Origin: Candidatus Proximibacter danicus
Lineage (GTDB): Bacteria; Pseudomonadota; Gammaproteobacteria; Burkholderiales; Rhodocyclaceae
DNA: 64,000 bases
Assembly: GCA_016710885.1 (NCBI GenBank)
Contig: JADJUC010000010.1
Coordinates: 62,001 to 126,000 of the forward strand
Direction: 5' to 3'
In this document: positions 51,849 to 63,023 of the stretch, piece by piece
Layout of the letters: each line of letters opens with the position of its first letter
Numbering within the stretch: the first letter of the stretch is position 1
The notes under the pieces: model-generated
Told to the model about the DNA's origin: nothing
Seen by the model: only the letters and a program-made list of their open reading frames with translations
Databases searched by the model: none
Made by a program: the position numbers and the translations under genes

Positions 51849-53236
51849 ATGAAACACAAGGTCAAACATATCCACTTCGTTGGCGTCGGTGGTTCCGGTA
51901 TGAGCGGGATTGCCGAAGTGCTGGCCAACCTGGGCTTCACCGTCTCCGGCTCCGATATCGCCGAAAGCACTGTGACGCGGCGCCTGGCGGGGCAGGGCGT
52001 ACAGGTCTCCATCGGCCATGCCGGTAGCAATATCGACACCGCCGATGCGGTTGTCGTGTCGACGGCGGTGAAGGCCGATAACCCGGAAGTGGTCGCCGCG
52101 CGCGACAAGAAAGTGCCGGTTGTGCCGCGCGCCCAGATGCTGGCCGAGCTGATGCGCCTGAAGCAGGGCATCGCCATTGCCGGTACGCACGGCAAGACGA
52201 CCACCACCAGTCTCGTTGCCTCGATCCTCGCCGAAGGCGGGCTGGACCCGACCTTCGTCATCGGCGGTCGCCTGAATGCCGCCGGCGCCAATGCGCGGCT
52301 GGGTAGCGGCGACTTCATCGTCGCCGAGGCCGATGAGTCGGACGCCTCCTTCCTGTTCCTGAGCCCGGTGGTGTCGGTAGTGACCAACATCGATGCCGAC
52401 CACATGGAAACCTACGGCCACGACTTCGGCCGGCTCAAGGGGGCTTTCGTCGATTTTCTGCAGCGCCTGCCGTTCTACGGTGTCGCCGTGCTCTGTGCCG
52501 ACGACCCGAACGTACGCGAGATCATGCCGCAGGTGTCGAAGCAGATCGTCACCTACGGACTCGATCCGAAAGCCAACGTGCATGCGGAGAACGTCGTGGC
52601 TGCCGACGGCCAGATGAAGTTCGACTGCGTCCGCGTCAATGGCAGCATCAGCCGCTTCCCGGTGACGCTGAACCTGCCCGGCATGCATAATGTGCTCAAT
52701 GCGCTGGCAGCGATTGCCGTGGCCACCGAAGTGCAGGTGCCGGACGCCGCGATCATCAAGGCGCTGGCCGAGTTCAAGGGCGTTGGCCGGCGCTTCCAGC
52801 GCTACGGCGAGATTGCCTGCCCGGTGGCGGCCAGTTCACGCTGGTCGATGACTACGGCCATCACCCGGTGGAAATGGCGGCAACGCTGGCCGCCGCCCGC
52901 GGCGCCTTCCCCGGTCGCCGGCTGGTGCTGGCCTTCCAGCCGCACCGCTACACGCGGACCCGCGACTGTTTTGAGGATTTCGTGAAGGTGCTGAACGGTG
53001 TCGATGCGCTGCTGCTGGCCGAGGTGTATTCCGCCGGCGAGGCGCCGATTGTCGCCGCCGACGGCCGCTCGCTGGTGCGGGCGGTGCGCGTTGCCGGCAA
53101 GGTCGAGCCGGTATTTGTTGAAGATATTGCGGCCATGCCGCAGGCCGTTCTGGATGTCGTCCGTGATGGCGATGTGGTGCTGACAATGGGGGCCGGTTCG
53201 ATTGGTGCCGTGCCGGGGAAGATTACAAATGCTTAA
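51849..53236 (+). CDS. murC: UDP-MurNAc--L-alanine ligase, frameshifted as sequenced
   Basis: The enzyme adds L-alanine to UDP-MurNAc, the first amino acid of the stem peptide. The first frame carries HFVGVGGSGMSGIAEVL and the ATP loop GTHGKTTT near residue 111. It leaves the family pattern after RYGEIACP near 52823. The rest, VDDYGHHPVEMAATLAAARG to the stop at 53236, is in the frame one base back. Adding one G at the GG of 52823-52824 gives a continuous 462-aa protein with the expected length. A base lost in sequencing is the simplest reading, since murC is essential. Confidence 0.92.
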
Positions 53237-53311
53237 CCACCAAGACACCAAGGCACCAAGAAGCACCAAGTTTTTCCTTTGTGAACCTTGGTGTCTTGGT
53301 GCCTTGGTGGT
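53236..53311. repeat. Intergenic inverted-repeat element between murC and ddl (copy 2)
   Basis: The left arm of repeated CACCAAG units (53237-53270) and the right arm of CTTGGTG units (53287-53311) form a long imperfect hairpin. It is of the same class as the other two elements here but with CCAAG in place of CAGAG units. Confidence 0.75.
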
Positions 53312-53325
53312 GAAAGATTTTGCTC

Positions 53326-54243
53326 ATGACTGATTTCGGAAAAGTAGCCGTCCTCTTCGGCGGCACCTCGGCCGAGCGCGAGGTCTCGCTGAACAGTGGC
53401 TCCCGTGTGCTGGCGGCGTTGCAGCGGCAGGGCGTTGATGCGCATGCCTTCGACCCGGCCGATCGCCCGCTTGACGAGTTGCGTGGCTTTGACCGTGCCT
53501 TCATCGCGCTGCACGGCCGCCATGGAGAAGACGGCACGATTCAGGGGGCGCTGGAGTTGATGCACATCCCCTATACCGGCAGCGGTGTCATGGCATCGGC
53601 ACTGGGCATGGACAAGTGGCGCACGAAGTTGCTGTGGCAGGCCGCCGGTTTGCGGGTGCCGGAGTATGCGCTGCTGACGGCCACCAGTGATTTCGCCGAA
53701 GTCGAAGAGACGCTGGGCTTGCCGCTGTTCGTCAAGCCGGCCTGCGAGGGTTCGTCGATCGGTATCTCGATGGTCAAACGTCGGGGCGATCTGGTCGCTG
53801 CCTACGCCGAAGCAGCAAAGCATGATCCGCTGGTGATCGCCGAGCGCGGCATTCTTGGTGGCGAGTACACCGTCGGCATCGTTGGCCAGGGAGATGAAAT
53901 GCGGGCGCTGCCGATCATCAAGATCGAGCCGGCGACCGAGTTCTACGACTACGAAGCCAAGTACAGCCGTGACGACACGCGCTATCTCTGCCCTTGCGGA
54001 TTGCCGGAAGAGAAGGAGACGCGCATCCGGGCGCAGGCGCTGGAAGCCTTTCGTGTCATTGGCGGTCGCGGCTGGGGACGGGTCGATTTCCTGATGGACG
54101 AAGCCGGCGATGCGTACTTTCTCGAGGTGAATACCGCGCCGGGAATGACCGATCACTCCCTGGTGCCGATGGCAGCGCGTGTGGCAGGCATTGACTACGA
54201 CGCGCTGGTGCTCCGGGTGCTGGCGCTGGCAACACTGGGTTAA
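53326..54243 (+). CDS. ddl: D-alanine--D-alanine ligase
   Basis: The 305-aa ATP-grasp ligase makes D-Ala-D-Ala for MurF. Motifs are VLFGGTSAEREVSL (N-terminal Glu of the substrate site), ALHGRHGEDGTIQGALEL, YTGSGVMASALGMDK, KPACEGSSIG and EVNTAPGMTDHSLVPMAA. ATG 53326 is used; an in-frame TTG at 53320 is possible. The start lies 14 bp after the inverted-repeat element, so the repeat is within its leader. Confidence 0.95.
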   Translation: MTDFGKVAVLFGGTSAEREVSLNSGSRVLAALQRQGVDAHAFDPADRPLDELRGFDRAFIALHGRHGEDGTIQGALELMHIPYTGSGVMASALGMDKWRTKLLWQAAGLRVPEYALLTATSDFAEVEETLGLPLFVKPACEGSSIGISMVKRRGDLVAAYAEAAKHDPLVIAERGILGGEYTVGIVGQGDEMRALPIIKIEPATEFYDYEAKYSRDDTRYLCPCGLPEEKETRIRAQALEAFRVIGGRGWGRVDFLMDEAGDAYFLEVNTAPGMTDHSLVPMAARVAGIDYDALVLRVLALATLG

Positions 54244-54262
54244 TACGAAAACGAGATGATCA

Positions 54263-55024
54263 ATGTGGAACAAGCCGCAACTGATGACCGCCGTAGCCGA
54301 TCTGCTGCTTGCCGCAGCCGCGGCTGCGCTGCTGGTCGCCGGTACGGTCTGGGTGGCTCGGCTACCACATTTCACGCTGACGCAAGTGGTGGTCACGGAG
54401 GCATTGACCGAGGTTCGGCGCGCCGATGTGGAACGTGCGGTCTCCGGCCTGCTGCGCGGGAATTTTTTCAGTGCGAATGTCGAAGCCTTGCGGCAGTCGG
54501 TCGAGAAAATTGCCTGGGTACGCCATGCCGAGGTCCGGCGACGCTGGCCGTCGAGCCTGGAGATCAGCATCGAGGAGCATCAGCCGGTAGCGGTCTGGGG
54601 CGAAGGGTCCGGGCAGATGGTGAATTCGCATGGCGAGGTTTTTTCCGCGGTCATGTCGGTCGCTCGCCCTTTGCCGCTGCTGCATGGTCCGCTTGGCGTG
54701 GCGCCAGACATGCTCGGCTATTACCGCGAGTCGGTGGAAATGTTGCAGGCAGTCGGGCGGACGCCGAAGGTGCTGACGGTCTCGCCGCGTCTTGCCGTGC
54801 AGCTGAAGCTGGACGACGGCATGGTGATCGAGCTTGGGCGGCAGCAGCCGAAGGTGCCGATACGCATGCGATTGCAGCGTTTTGTCGACTACTACCCGAG
54901 TGTGCTGACGGTGGCCAAGGGGCGGCCGACCGTAGTGGATATGCGTTATCCGAATGGGTTTGCCCTGCGTCTGGCCGCTGCGCCGGCCGCAGTCACAGGA
55001 ACTGAGAGTAAAGGGAAGCAATGA
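54263..55024 (+). CDS. ftsQ: Cell division protein FtsQ
   Basis: The 253-aa bitopic protein has one membrane segment (residues 12-33, LLLAAAAAALLVAGTVWVARL), then a POTRA domain (FTLTQVVVTEALTEVRRADVERAVSG) and a beta domain with WVRHAEVRRRWPSSLEISIEEHQPVAVWG. It links cytoplasmic divisome parts to FtsB and FtsL. It ends with an ATGA overlap with ftsA. Confidence 0.94.
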   Translation: MWNKPQLMTAVADLLLAAAAAALLVAGTVWVARLPHFTLTQVVVTEALTEVRRADVERAVSGLLRGNFFSANVEALRQSVEKIAWVRHAEVRRRWPSSLEISIEEHQPVAVWGEGSGQMVNSHGEVFSAVMSVARPLPLLHGPLGVAPDMLGYYRESVEMLQAVGRTPKVLTVSPRLAVQLKLDDGMVIELGRQQPKVPIRMRLQRFVDYYPSVLTVAKGRPTVVDMRYPNGFALRLAAAPAAVTGTESKGKQ

Positions 55025-56250
55025 GCAGAGATACCAAGGACATGATCATCGGGCTGGATATCGGCACCTCCAAGATTATCGCCCTGGTCGCCGAGGTCAG
55101 CGCCGAAGGCCGCTTGAATGTGATCGGCATCGGTTCGCAGGACTCGAAGGGTCTGAAAAAAGGCGTCGTCGTCAATATCGAGGAAACCGTGGCGACCATC
55201 TCGCGCGTCGTGCAGGAGGTTGAATTGATGGCCGACTGCAAGGTGAGGGATGTCTATACCGGCATTGCCGGCAGCCATATCCGCAGTTTCAACTCGAACG
55301 GCATGGTGGCGATCAAGGACAAGGAAGTGACGCCGATGGATGTCGATCGCGTGATCGAAACGGCGCGCGCCATGCCGATCCCGGCCGACCAGGAAATCCT
55401 GCACATCCTGACGCAGGAATTCATCATCGACGACCAGGACAGCATCCGCGAGCCGATCGGCATGAGCGGCTTCCGCCTGGAAGTGAAGGTGCACATTGTT
55501 ACCGGTGCCGTTTCGGCTGCACAGAACATCGTCAAGTGCGTGCGCCGCTGCGGCATCGAGGTAAACGACCTGGTGCTGCAACCGCTGGCGTCGAGCTACG
55601 CGGTGCTCTCCGAGGACGAGAAGGACCTCGGCGTGTGTCTGGTCGATATCGGCGGCGGCACCACCGACATTGCCGTGTGGACGCAGGGTGCCATTCGCCA
55701 CACCTCGGTCATTCCGATTGCCGGTGACCAGATCACCAACGACATCGCCATGGCCCTGCGCACGCCAACGCGTGAAGCGGAAGACATCAAGCGCCGCTAC
55801 GGTTGTGCGTTGTCACAACTGGCCGACGTCGAGGATGTGCTCGATGTCGCCGGGGTCGACGACCGCCCGAGCCGCAAGCTGTCGCGTCGGGCACTGTCGG
55901 ACGTGATCCAGCCGCGTGTCGAGGAACTCTATGAGCTGATCCAGGCGGAGCTGCGTCGCGCCGGCTTCGAGGAGGTGCTGTCGTCCGGCATCGTCCTGAC
56001 CGGTGGGTCTTCGGTGATGCCGGGAATGATCGAGCTTGGCGAGGAGATTTTCCACATGCCGGTTCGCCTGGGCGTGCCCAAGTACACCGGTGCGCTCGCC
56101 GATGTTGTCCAGAGCCCAAGATTTTCAACCGCCTTCGGCCTGCTGCTGGAAGCCCAGGCACAGCACAAGCGCGGGCAGAAGGTGCATGAAACCCGCAACG
56201 TCAAGCAGGTCTTCGGGCGCATGAAGTCCTGGTTTGAAAAGAATTTTTAA
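55021..56250 (+). CDS. ftsA: Cell division protein FtsA
   Basis: The 409-aa actin-like ATPase tethers FtsZ to the membrane. Seen are IIGLDIGTSKIIALVAE (phosphate 1), DIGGGTTDIAVW (phosphate 2), LTGGSSVMPGM (adenosine) and a C-terminal amphipathic helix VFGRMKSWFEKNF that binds the membrane. Overlaps ftsQ by 4 nt. ftsZ follows after 42 bp. Confidence 0.97.
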   Translation: MSRDTKDMIIGLDIGTSKIIALVAEVSAEGRLNVIGIGSQDSKGLKKGVVVNIEETVATISRVVQEVELMADCKVRDVYTGIAGSHIRSFNSNGMVAIKDKEVTPMDVDRVIETARAMPIPADQEILHILTQEFIIDDQDSIREPIGMSGFRLEVKVHIVTGAVSAAQNIVKCVRRCGIEVNDLVLQPLASSYAVLSEDEKDLGVCLVDIGGGTTDIAVWTQGAIRHTSVIPIAGDQITNDIAMALRTPTREAEDIKRRYGCALSQLADVEDVLDVAGVDDRPSRKLSRRALSDVIQPRVEELYELIQAELRRAGFEEVLSSGIVLTGGSSVMPGMIELGEEIFHMPVRLGVPKYTGALADVVQSPRFSTAFGLLLEAQAQHKRGQKVHETRNVKQVFGRMKSWFEKNF

Positions 56251-56292
56251 GCAATTTCGATCTTTACGTTTTTTTGCAGAGGAGGCCTCACC

Positions 56293-57471
56293 ATGTTTGA
56301 AATCATCGACATCGAAGAAGTGGTTAACGATAACGGCACTGTGATCAAGGTTGTCGGCGTCGGCGGTGCCGGCGGCAATGCCGTCGATCACATGATTCGC
56401 GAAGGCGTCAACGGTGTCGAATTCGTCACCGCCAATACCGATGCGCAGGCACTGAAACGCAGCGGTGCGATTCAGAAAGTGCCTTTGGGCAAGACGGGCC
56501 TCGGTGCCGGTGCCAAGCCGGAAGCCGGGCGCAGCGCTGCCATTGAGGAGCGTGAGCGTATCGCCGAGGCGCTGAAGGGCGCACATATGGTGTTCATCAC
56601 CGCCGGCATGGGCGGCGGTACGGGCACCGGCGCAGCACCAGTCGTTGCCGAAGTGGCGCGCGAGATGGGCATTCTGACCGTCGCCGTGGTGACCAAACCG
56701 TTCGGCTTTGAAGGCAAGCGCATGAAGGTTGCGGAGCTCGGCATCGCCGAGTTGCAGAAGCATGTCGATTCGCTGATCGTCATCCTCAACGACAAGCTGA
56801 TGGAAGTGCTTGGCGACGATGTGTCGATGGACGAAGCCTTCAAGGCTGCGGACAACGTCCTGCGTAACGCCGTCGGCGGTATCGCCGAAATCATCAACTT
56901 CCCGGGCCTGGTTAACGTCGACTTCGAAGACGTGCGCACGGTCATGGGCGAGATGGGGGTGGCGATGATGGGCTCAGCCCAGGCATCCGGCGTCGATCGC
57001 GCGCGCATTGCGGCCGAGCAGGCTGTCGCTTCGCCACTGCTGGAAGGGATCAACCTCTCCGGCGCCAAGGGTGTGCTGGTCAACATCACCGCCACGCGCA
57101 GCTTGAAGATGAAGGAAGTGAACGAGGTGATGAACACCGTTCGCGAATTCGCTGCCGAAGACGCCCACATCATTTTTGGTGCGGTCTACGACGAATCCAT
57201 GGGCGAGAACATTCGCGTTACTGTCGTTGCCACCGGCTTGGGGCAGGTTCAGGCCCGGCGCCAAAGCTTTGAAGTCATCAATACCCCGGTATTGCAAGCC
57301 ACCGGGACGCACGATGCTTCGGCCATGAGCACACAGGCGATCAATTACAGCGACCTCGACAATGTTCCGGCCATCGTCAGGAAGCGCGGCAGCTCGACGG
57401 TCGAAGCGCTGGCGAACAGTGGCGTTGATCGCTACGACATTCCGGCTTTCCTGCGCAAACAGGCGGACTGA
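56293..57471 (+). CDS. ftsZ: Cell division GTPase FtsZ
   Basis: The 392-aa tubulin homologue forms the Z ring. Motifs are VVGVGGAGGNAVDHMI, the GTP signature GGGTGTGAAPVVAE near residue 106, the T7 loop region (NFPGLVNVDFEDVRTVM, with catalytic Asp) and the conserved C-terminal tail YDIPAFLRKQAD that binds FtsA and other partners. Strong GGAGG precedes the ATG. Confidence 0.98.
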   Translation: MFEIIDIEEVVNDNGTVIKVVGVGGAGGNAVDHMIREGVNGVEFVTANTDAQALKRSGAIQKVPLGKTGLGAGAKPEAGRSAAIEERERIAEALKGAHMVFITAGMGGGTGTGAAPVVAEVAREMGILTVAVVTKPFGFEGKRMKVAELGIAELQKHVDSLIVILNDKLMEVLGDDVSMDEAFKAADNVLRNAVGGIAEIINFPGLVNVDFEDVRTVMGEMGVAMMGSAQASGVDRARIAAEQAVASPLLEGINLSGAKGVLVNITATRSLKMKEVNEVMNTVREFAAEDAHIIFGAVYDESMGENIRVTVVATGLGQVQARRQSFEVINTPVLQATGTHDASAMSTQAINYSDLDNVPAIVRKRGSSTVEALANSGVDRYDIPAFLRKQAD

Positions 57472-57557
57472 GTTCGGCCGTAATGAAGCTGTAATACCTC
57501 TGCAATGGGGGAGTGGCGCATGTTAAAATGCGCCGCTTTCCCAATTTTTTCAAAGAC

Positions 57558-58478
57558 ATGCTTAAACAGCGCACCTTAAAATCCCTGATTCGCGCCACCG
57601 GCGTCGGGCTGCACTCTGGCGAACGCGTCAATATGGTGCTGCGCCCGGCGGCACCGGATACCGGTATCGTCTTTCGTCGTGTCGACCTCGACCCCGCCGT
57701 CGATTTGCCGGCCTCCGCCCTGGCCGTCGGCGATACGCGCATGTGCTCGTGCCTGGAGCGCGATCATGTCAAGGTTGGGACCATTGAACACCTGATGTCC
57801 GCCTTTGCCGGGCTGGGCATCGATAACGCCTGGGTTGACCTGGATGCGGCCGAGGTGCCTATCCTCGACGGCAGTGCCGCCCCCTTCGTCTTCCTGATCC
57901 AGTCGGCAGGGATCGAAGAACAGCCGAAAGCCAAGCAATTCATTCGCGTGACAAAGCCGATTGAAGTGACTGATGGCGACAAATGGGCGCGTTTTACTCC
58001 CTATGAGGGGTTTCGCCTGACCTTCTCGATCATCTTCAATCACCCGGCCATCGATCGCACCGGCCAGGAAGTCACCGTCGATTTTGCCGAGCACTCGTAT
58101 GTGCGCGAAGTTGCACGGGCGCGCACCTTCGGCTTCATGCAGGAAGTCGAGTGGCTACGCGAAAACGGCCTGGCCCAGGGCGGTGGCCTCGATAACGCTG
58201 TCGTGCTCGACGAGTACCGCGTCCTCAATTCCGATGGTCTGCGCTACGGTGACGAGTTCGTCAAACACAAGGTGCTCGACGCCATCGGCGATCTCTATCT
58301 GCTCGGCCACCCGCTGCTGGCGCATTTTTCGGCACACAAATCCGGGCATGCGCTGAATAACCTGCTGGCGCGCGCACTGCTGGAGGCGCGCGACTCCTGG
58401 GAACTGGTGAGCTTCGACGAGGCTGAGCACGCCCCGGTAGGCGTTTCCCGCTGGCTGGCGGCCCACGCCGCCGTCTAA
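57558..58478 (+). CDS. lpxC: UDP-3-O-acyl-N-acetylglucosamine deacetylase
   Basis: The 306-aa zinc enzyme performs the committed step of lipid A synthesis. Zinc ligands are in TIEHLMSAFAGLGIDNAW (His) and KHKVLDAIGDLYLLGHPL (His and Asp); the start MLKQRTLKSLIRATGVGLHSGERV is family-typical. The frame extends 15 codons upstream through a small hairpin at 57515-57536 (GGCGCAT/ATGCGCC), which contains a TTAAAAT promoter-like string, so the gene may have its own promoter. Confidence 0.96.
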   Translation: MLKQRTLKSLIRATGVGLHSGERVNMVLRPAAPDTGIVFRRVDLDPAVDLPASALAVGDTRMCSCLERDHVKVGTIEHLMSAFAGLGIDNAWVDLDAAEVPILDGSAAPFVFLIQSAGIEEQPKAKQFIRVTKPIEVTDGDKWARFTPYEGFRLTFSIIFNHPAIDRTGQEVTVDFAEHSYVREVARARTFGFMQEVEWLRENGLAQGGGLDNAVVLDEYRVLNSDGLRYGDEFVKHKVLDAIGDLYLLGHPLLAHFSAHKSGHALNNLLARALLEARDSWELVSFDEAEHAPVGVSRWLAAHAAV

Positions 58479-58491
58479 GCCCGGGCATCGG

Positions 58492-58680
58492 ATGCTCATC
58501 CTGCGCTTGCTGGCCGTTGTCGCAATATTGGCGGTGGCCGGTGGGGTGGTCGCCTATCTGCTGACGCGCAACGCGAAGTATCTGAACTTCTCCTGGCGCG
58601 TCTTTCGTTATTCCCTGATTGTTGCCCTGCTTGTTTTTGCCCTGATGGTGCTTGAACGCGTGGCCGTCATTCCGCTCTAG
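58492..58680 (+). CDS. Small membrane protein (62 aa)
   Basis: The 62-aa product has two hydrophobic segments (LRLLAVVAILAVAGGVVAYLL and SLIVALLVFALMVLERVAVI) joined by a basic, aromatic loop (TRNAKYLNFSWRVFRYS). It starts 13 bp after lpxC. Its 3' end overlaps the convergent DciA-like gene by 14 bp. I do not recognise a named family. The two-helix hairpin and place after lpxC suggest an envelope role, but this is only context. Confidence 0.65.
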   Translation: MLILRLLAVVAILAVAGGVVAYLLTRNAKYLNFSWRVFRYSLIVALLVFALMVLERVAVIPL

Positions 58681-59101
58681 CCGACCGTTTCAGGAAAGTT
58701 TCGATGGCTGCCCGCAAGGGCGAGTCCGGCATGTTTTCAATCAGTTCAGTCAGCGCGCGCCCTGCACCGGCAGGCAGCGGATGGCCAGTGGGGGCTTGAG
58801 AATGCTGATATATTTCAAGGGCTTGTACTTTTACCTGAACGCCGTTACACTCAACTCCCCTTTTTGAAAATTCGTTGGCGAGCGACGGTGCCATTTGCCG
58901 CAGCTTGACCGCAACCGCGCCGTTATCGGCGTGGATAACAACCACCCCCGACTTGTAATTGGCCACGCGACTGGCCTTGCCGAGATTCTCCGGCGCCACG
59001 CTCGCGTAGATGCGGGCCAGCTTTTGCAGCAGCCCGGCATGTGCCATGAGTCTGCCGGCACCATCCGTGCTGGAGAGAAAGCGGTCGAGGGAGTGGGTCA
59101 A
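58667..59101 (-). CDS. DUF721/DciA-like protein
   Basis: The 144-aa protein contains the DUF721 pattern ENLGKASRVANYKSGVVVIHADNGAVAVKLRQMAPSL, the KH-like domain shared with DciA, the ancestral loader of the replicative helicase in many bacteria. The start is uncertain: TTG 59101 includes the family-like LTHSLDRFLSSTDGAGRLMAHAG, whereas ATG 59048 would lose it; the open frame continues to 59191. It is divergent from the M23 peptidase by about 34 bp and convergent with the small membrane protein. Confidence 0.8.
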   Translation of the reverse strand: MTHSLDRFLSSTDGAGRLMAHAGLLQKLARIYASVAPENLGKASRVANYKSGVVVIHADNGAVAVKLRQMAPSLANEFSKRGVECNGVQVKVQALEIYQHSQAPTGHPLPAGAGRALTELIENMPDSPLRAAIETFLKRSARAE

Positions 59102-59135
59102 AAGGGATATCCGGTGTTCAGAGGAGCGCAGCAAA

Positions 59136-60065
59136 GTGCATATTATTCTCGTCTCTAACAGGCTGGCAACCGCAAGAACCTTTGTCATCACTCCACGCTT
59201 CGTGATGATGGTGCTGGCCCTGCTGGTGGCTCTGATGTTTTCGCTCTCGGCCTTGTTCTCCTGGCTCTCGGTCCAGTTCCGTCTGCCGTTTCTCGAAAAC
59301 CTCGTTATTTCCGTGCATAAATCCGAAGCCCAGCGCAGCGATGCCTATATGCGCGACAACCTCGATGCCATGGCGGCCAAGCTGGGCCAGATGCAAGCGC
59401 AGTTGCTGCGCCTCGACTCGCTGAGCGAGCGCGTGTCTACACTGTCCGGTATCAAACCACAGGAACGCCCCATTGATCTGCGCGGTGGCCAGGGCGGTCC
59501 TTTGCTGTTGGCACAACCGCGAACAACCGGGGAACTGGATCAGGTGCTTGACCAACTCGCCAGGCGGCTCGATTACCGGGCCGATTCATTGACGGCGCTG
59601 GAGTCGCAATTGCTCGACGAGCGCGTCCGCCGCGCGCTGCTGCCGACGGTTACGCCTATTTTGGGCAACTATACGGGCTCCGGTTTTGGCTGGCGCGTGG
59701 ACCCTTTTGTTGGCACCGGGGCCATGCACGAAGGGGTCGACTTTGTTGCCGATATCGGCACGCCGGTGGTCGCTGCGGCTGGCGGTGTGGTTGTGACTGC
59801 GGAGAAGCATCCCCAGTACGGCAATCTGATCGAGATTGATCATGGCAACGATTTCACCACCCGCTATGCCCACCTGTCGGCCTTCAAGGTCAAGGATGGG
59901 CAGGTTGTCAGGCGCGGGCAGAATATCGGTTTGTCCGGCAATACCGGTCGTTCGACCGGGCCGCACCTGCATTTTGAGGTTCGTCTCAACGGTGTTGCCC
60001 AGAATCCCGCCCGCTTCCTGAAGCAGGGTGACAATTACGCGCAATTGCCGCAGCGCCGCAAATAA
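59136..60065 (+). CDS. M23 family metallopeptidase, membrane-anchored
   Basis: The 310-aa protein begins with GTG 59136 (GGAG upstream). It has an N-terminal membrane segment (MMVLALLVALMFSLSALFSWL), a coiled-coil stretch (DNLDAMAAKLGQMQAQLLRLDSLSERV) and a C-terminal peptidase_M23 (LytM) domain with MHEGVDFVADIGTPV and GPHLHFEVRLNG. The zinc ligands (H..D and HxH) are all present, so it should be an active peptidoglycan endopeptidase, unlike EnvC/NlpD. It precedes secA, an arrangement common in Betaproteobacteria. Confidence 0.9.
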   Translation: MHIILVSNRLATARTFVITPRFVMMVLALLVALMFSLSALFSWLSVQFRLPFLENLVISVHKSEAQRSDAYMRDNLDAMAAKLGQMQAQLLRLDSLSERVSTLSGIKPQERPIDLRGGQGGPLLLAQPRTTGELDQVLDQLARRLDYRADSLTALESQLLDERVRRALLPTVTPILGNYTGSGFGWRVDPFVGTGAMHEGVDFVADIGTPVVAAAGGVVVTAEKHPQYGNLIEIDHGNDFTTRYAHLSAFKVKDGQVVRRGQNIGLSGNTGRSTGPHLHFEVRLNGVAQNPARFLKQGDNYAQLPQRRK

Positions 60066-60171
60066 GCTTTTTGCCGCCTCCCTGCTGCAGTTACACCCGC
60101 AAGGACGGCGGGTGAGCCCGGCGTGATAGAATCCGCGCTTTCCCGAATCCACGACCGAGGTCGTTCCAACA

Positions 60172-62895
<2,724 letters not shown>

Positions 62896-62913
62896 ACGTT
62901 TAACAACACCAGT

Positions 62914-63010
62914 CACCACAGAGACACAGAGCCTGTCCTGAGCAAGGTCGAAGGGGCACAGAGAGAAGCGTTTGAATTGGTTTTTCTCTGTGCCTCTGCG
63001 TCTCTGTGGT
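62914..63010. repeat. Intergenic inverted-repeat element between secA and argJ (copy 3)
   Basis: The left arm CACCACAGAGACACAGAG (62914-62931) and the right arm CTCTGTGCCTCTGCG to TCTGTGGT (62984-63010) form a hairpin. Its loop contains a CTGTCCTGAGCAAGGTCGAA-type motif, itself a common bacterial interspersed repeat. It may stabilise secA mRNA 3' ends or terminate transcription. Confidence 0.78.
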
Positions 63011-63023
63011 TAGAGGTTCTTAT

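Noticed and set aside
52801..52850. Programmed -1 frameshift in murC
   Set aside because: There is no X-XXY-YYZ slippery string or clear downstream structure, and other genes in the window show similar isolated indels.
51849..54243. Absence of murB between murC and ddl as a deletion
   Set aside because: murB lies outside the dcw cluster in many proteobacteria, including E. coli, so this order is normal.
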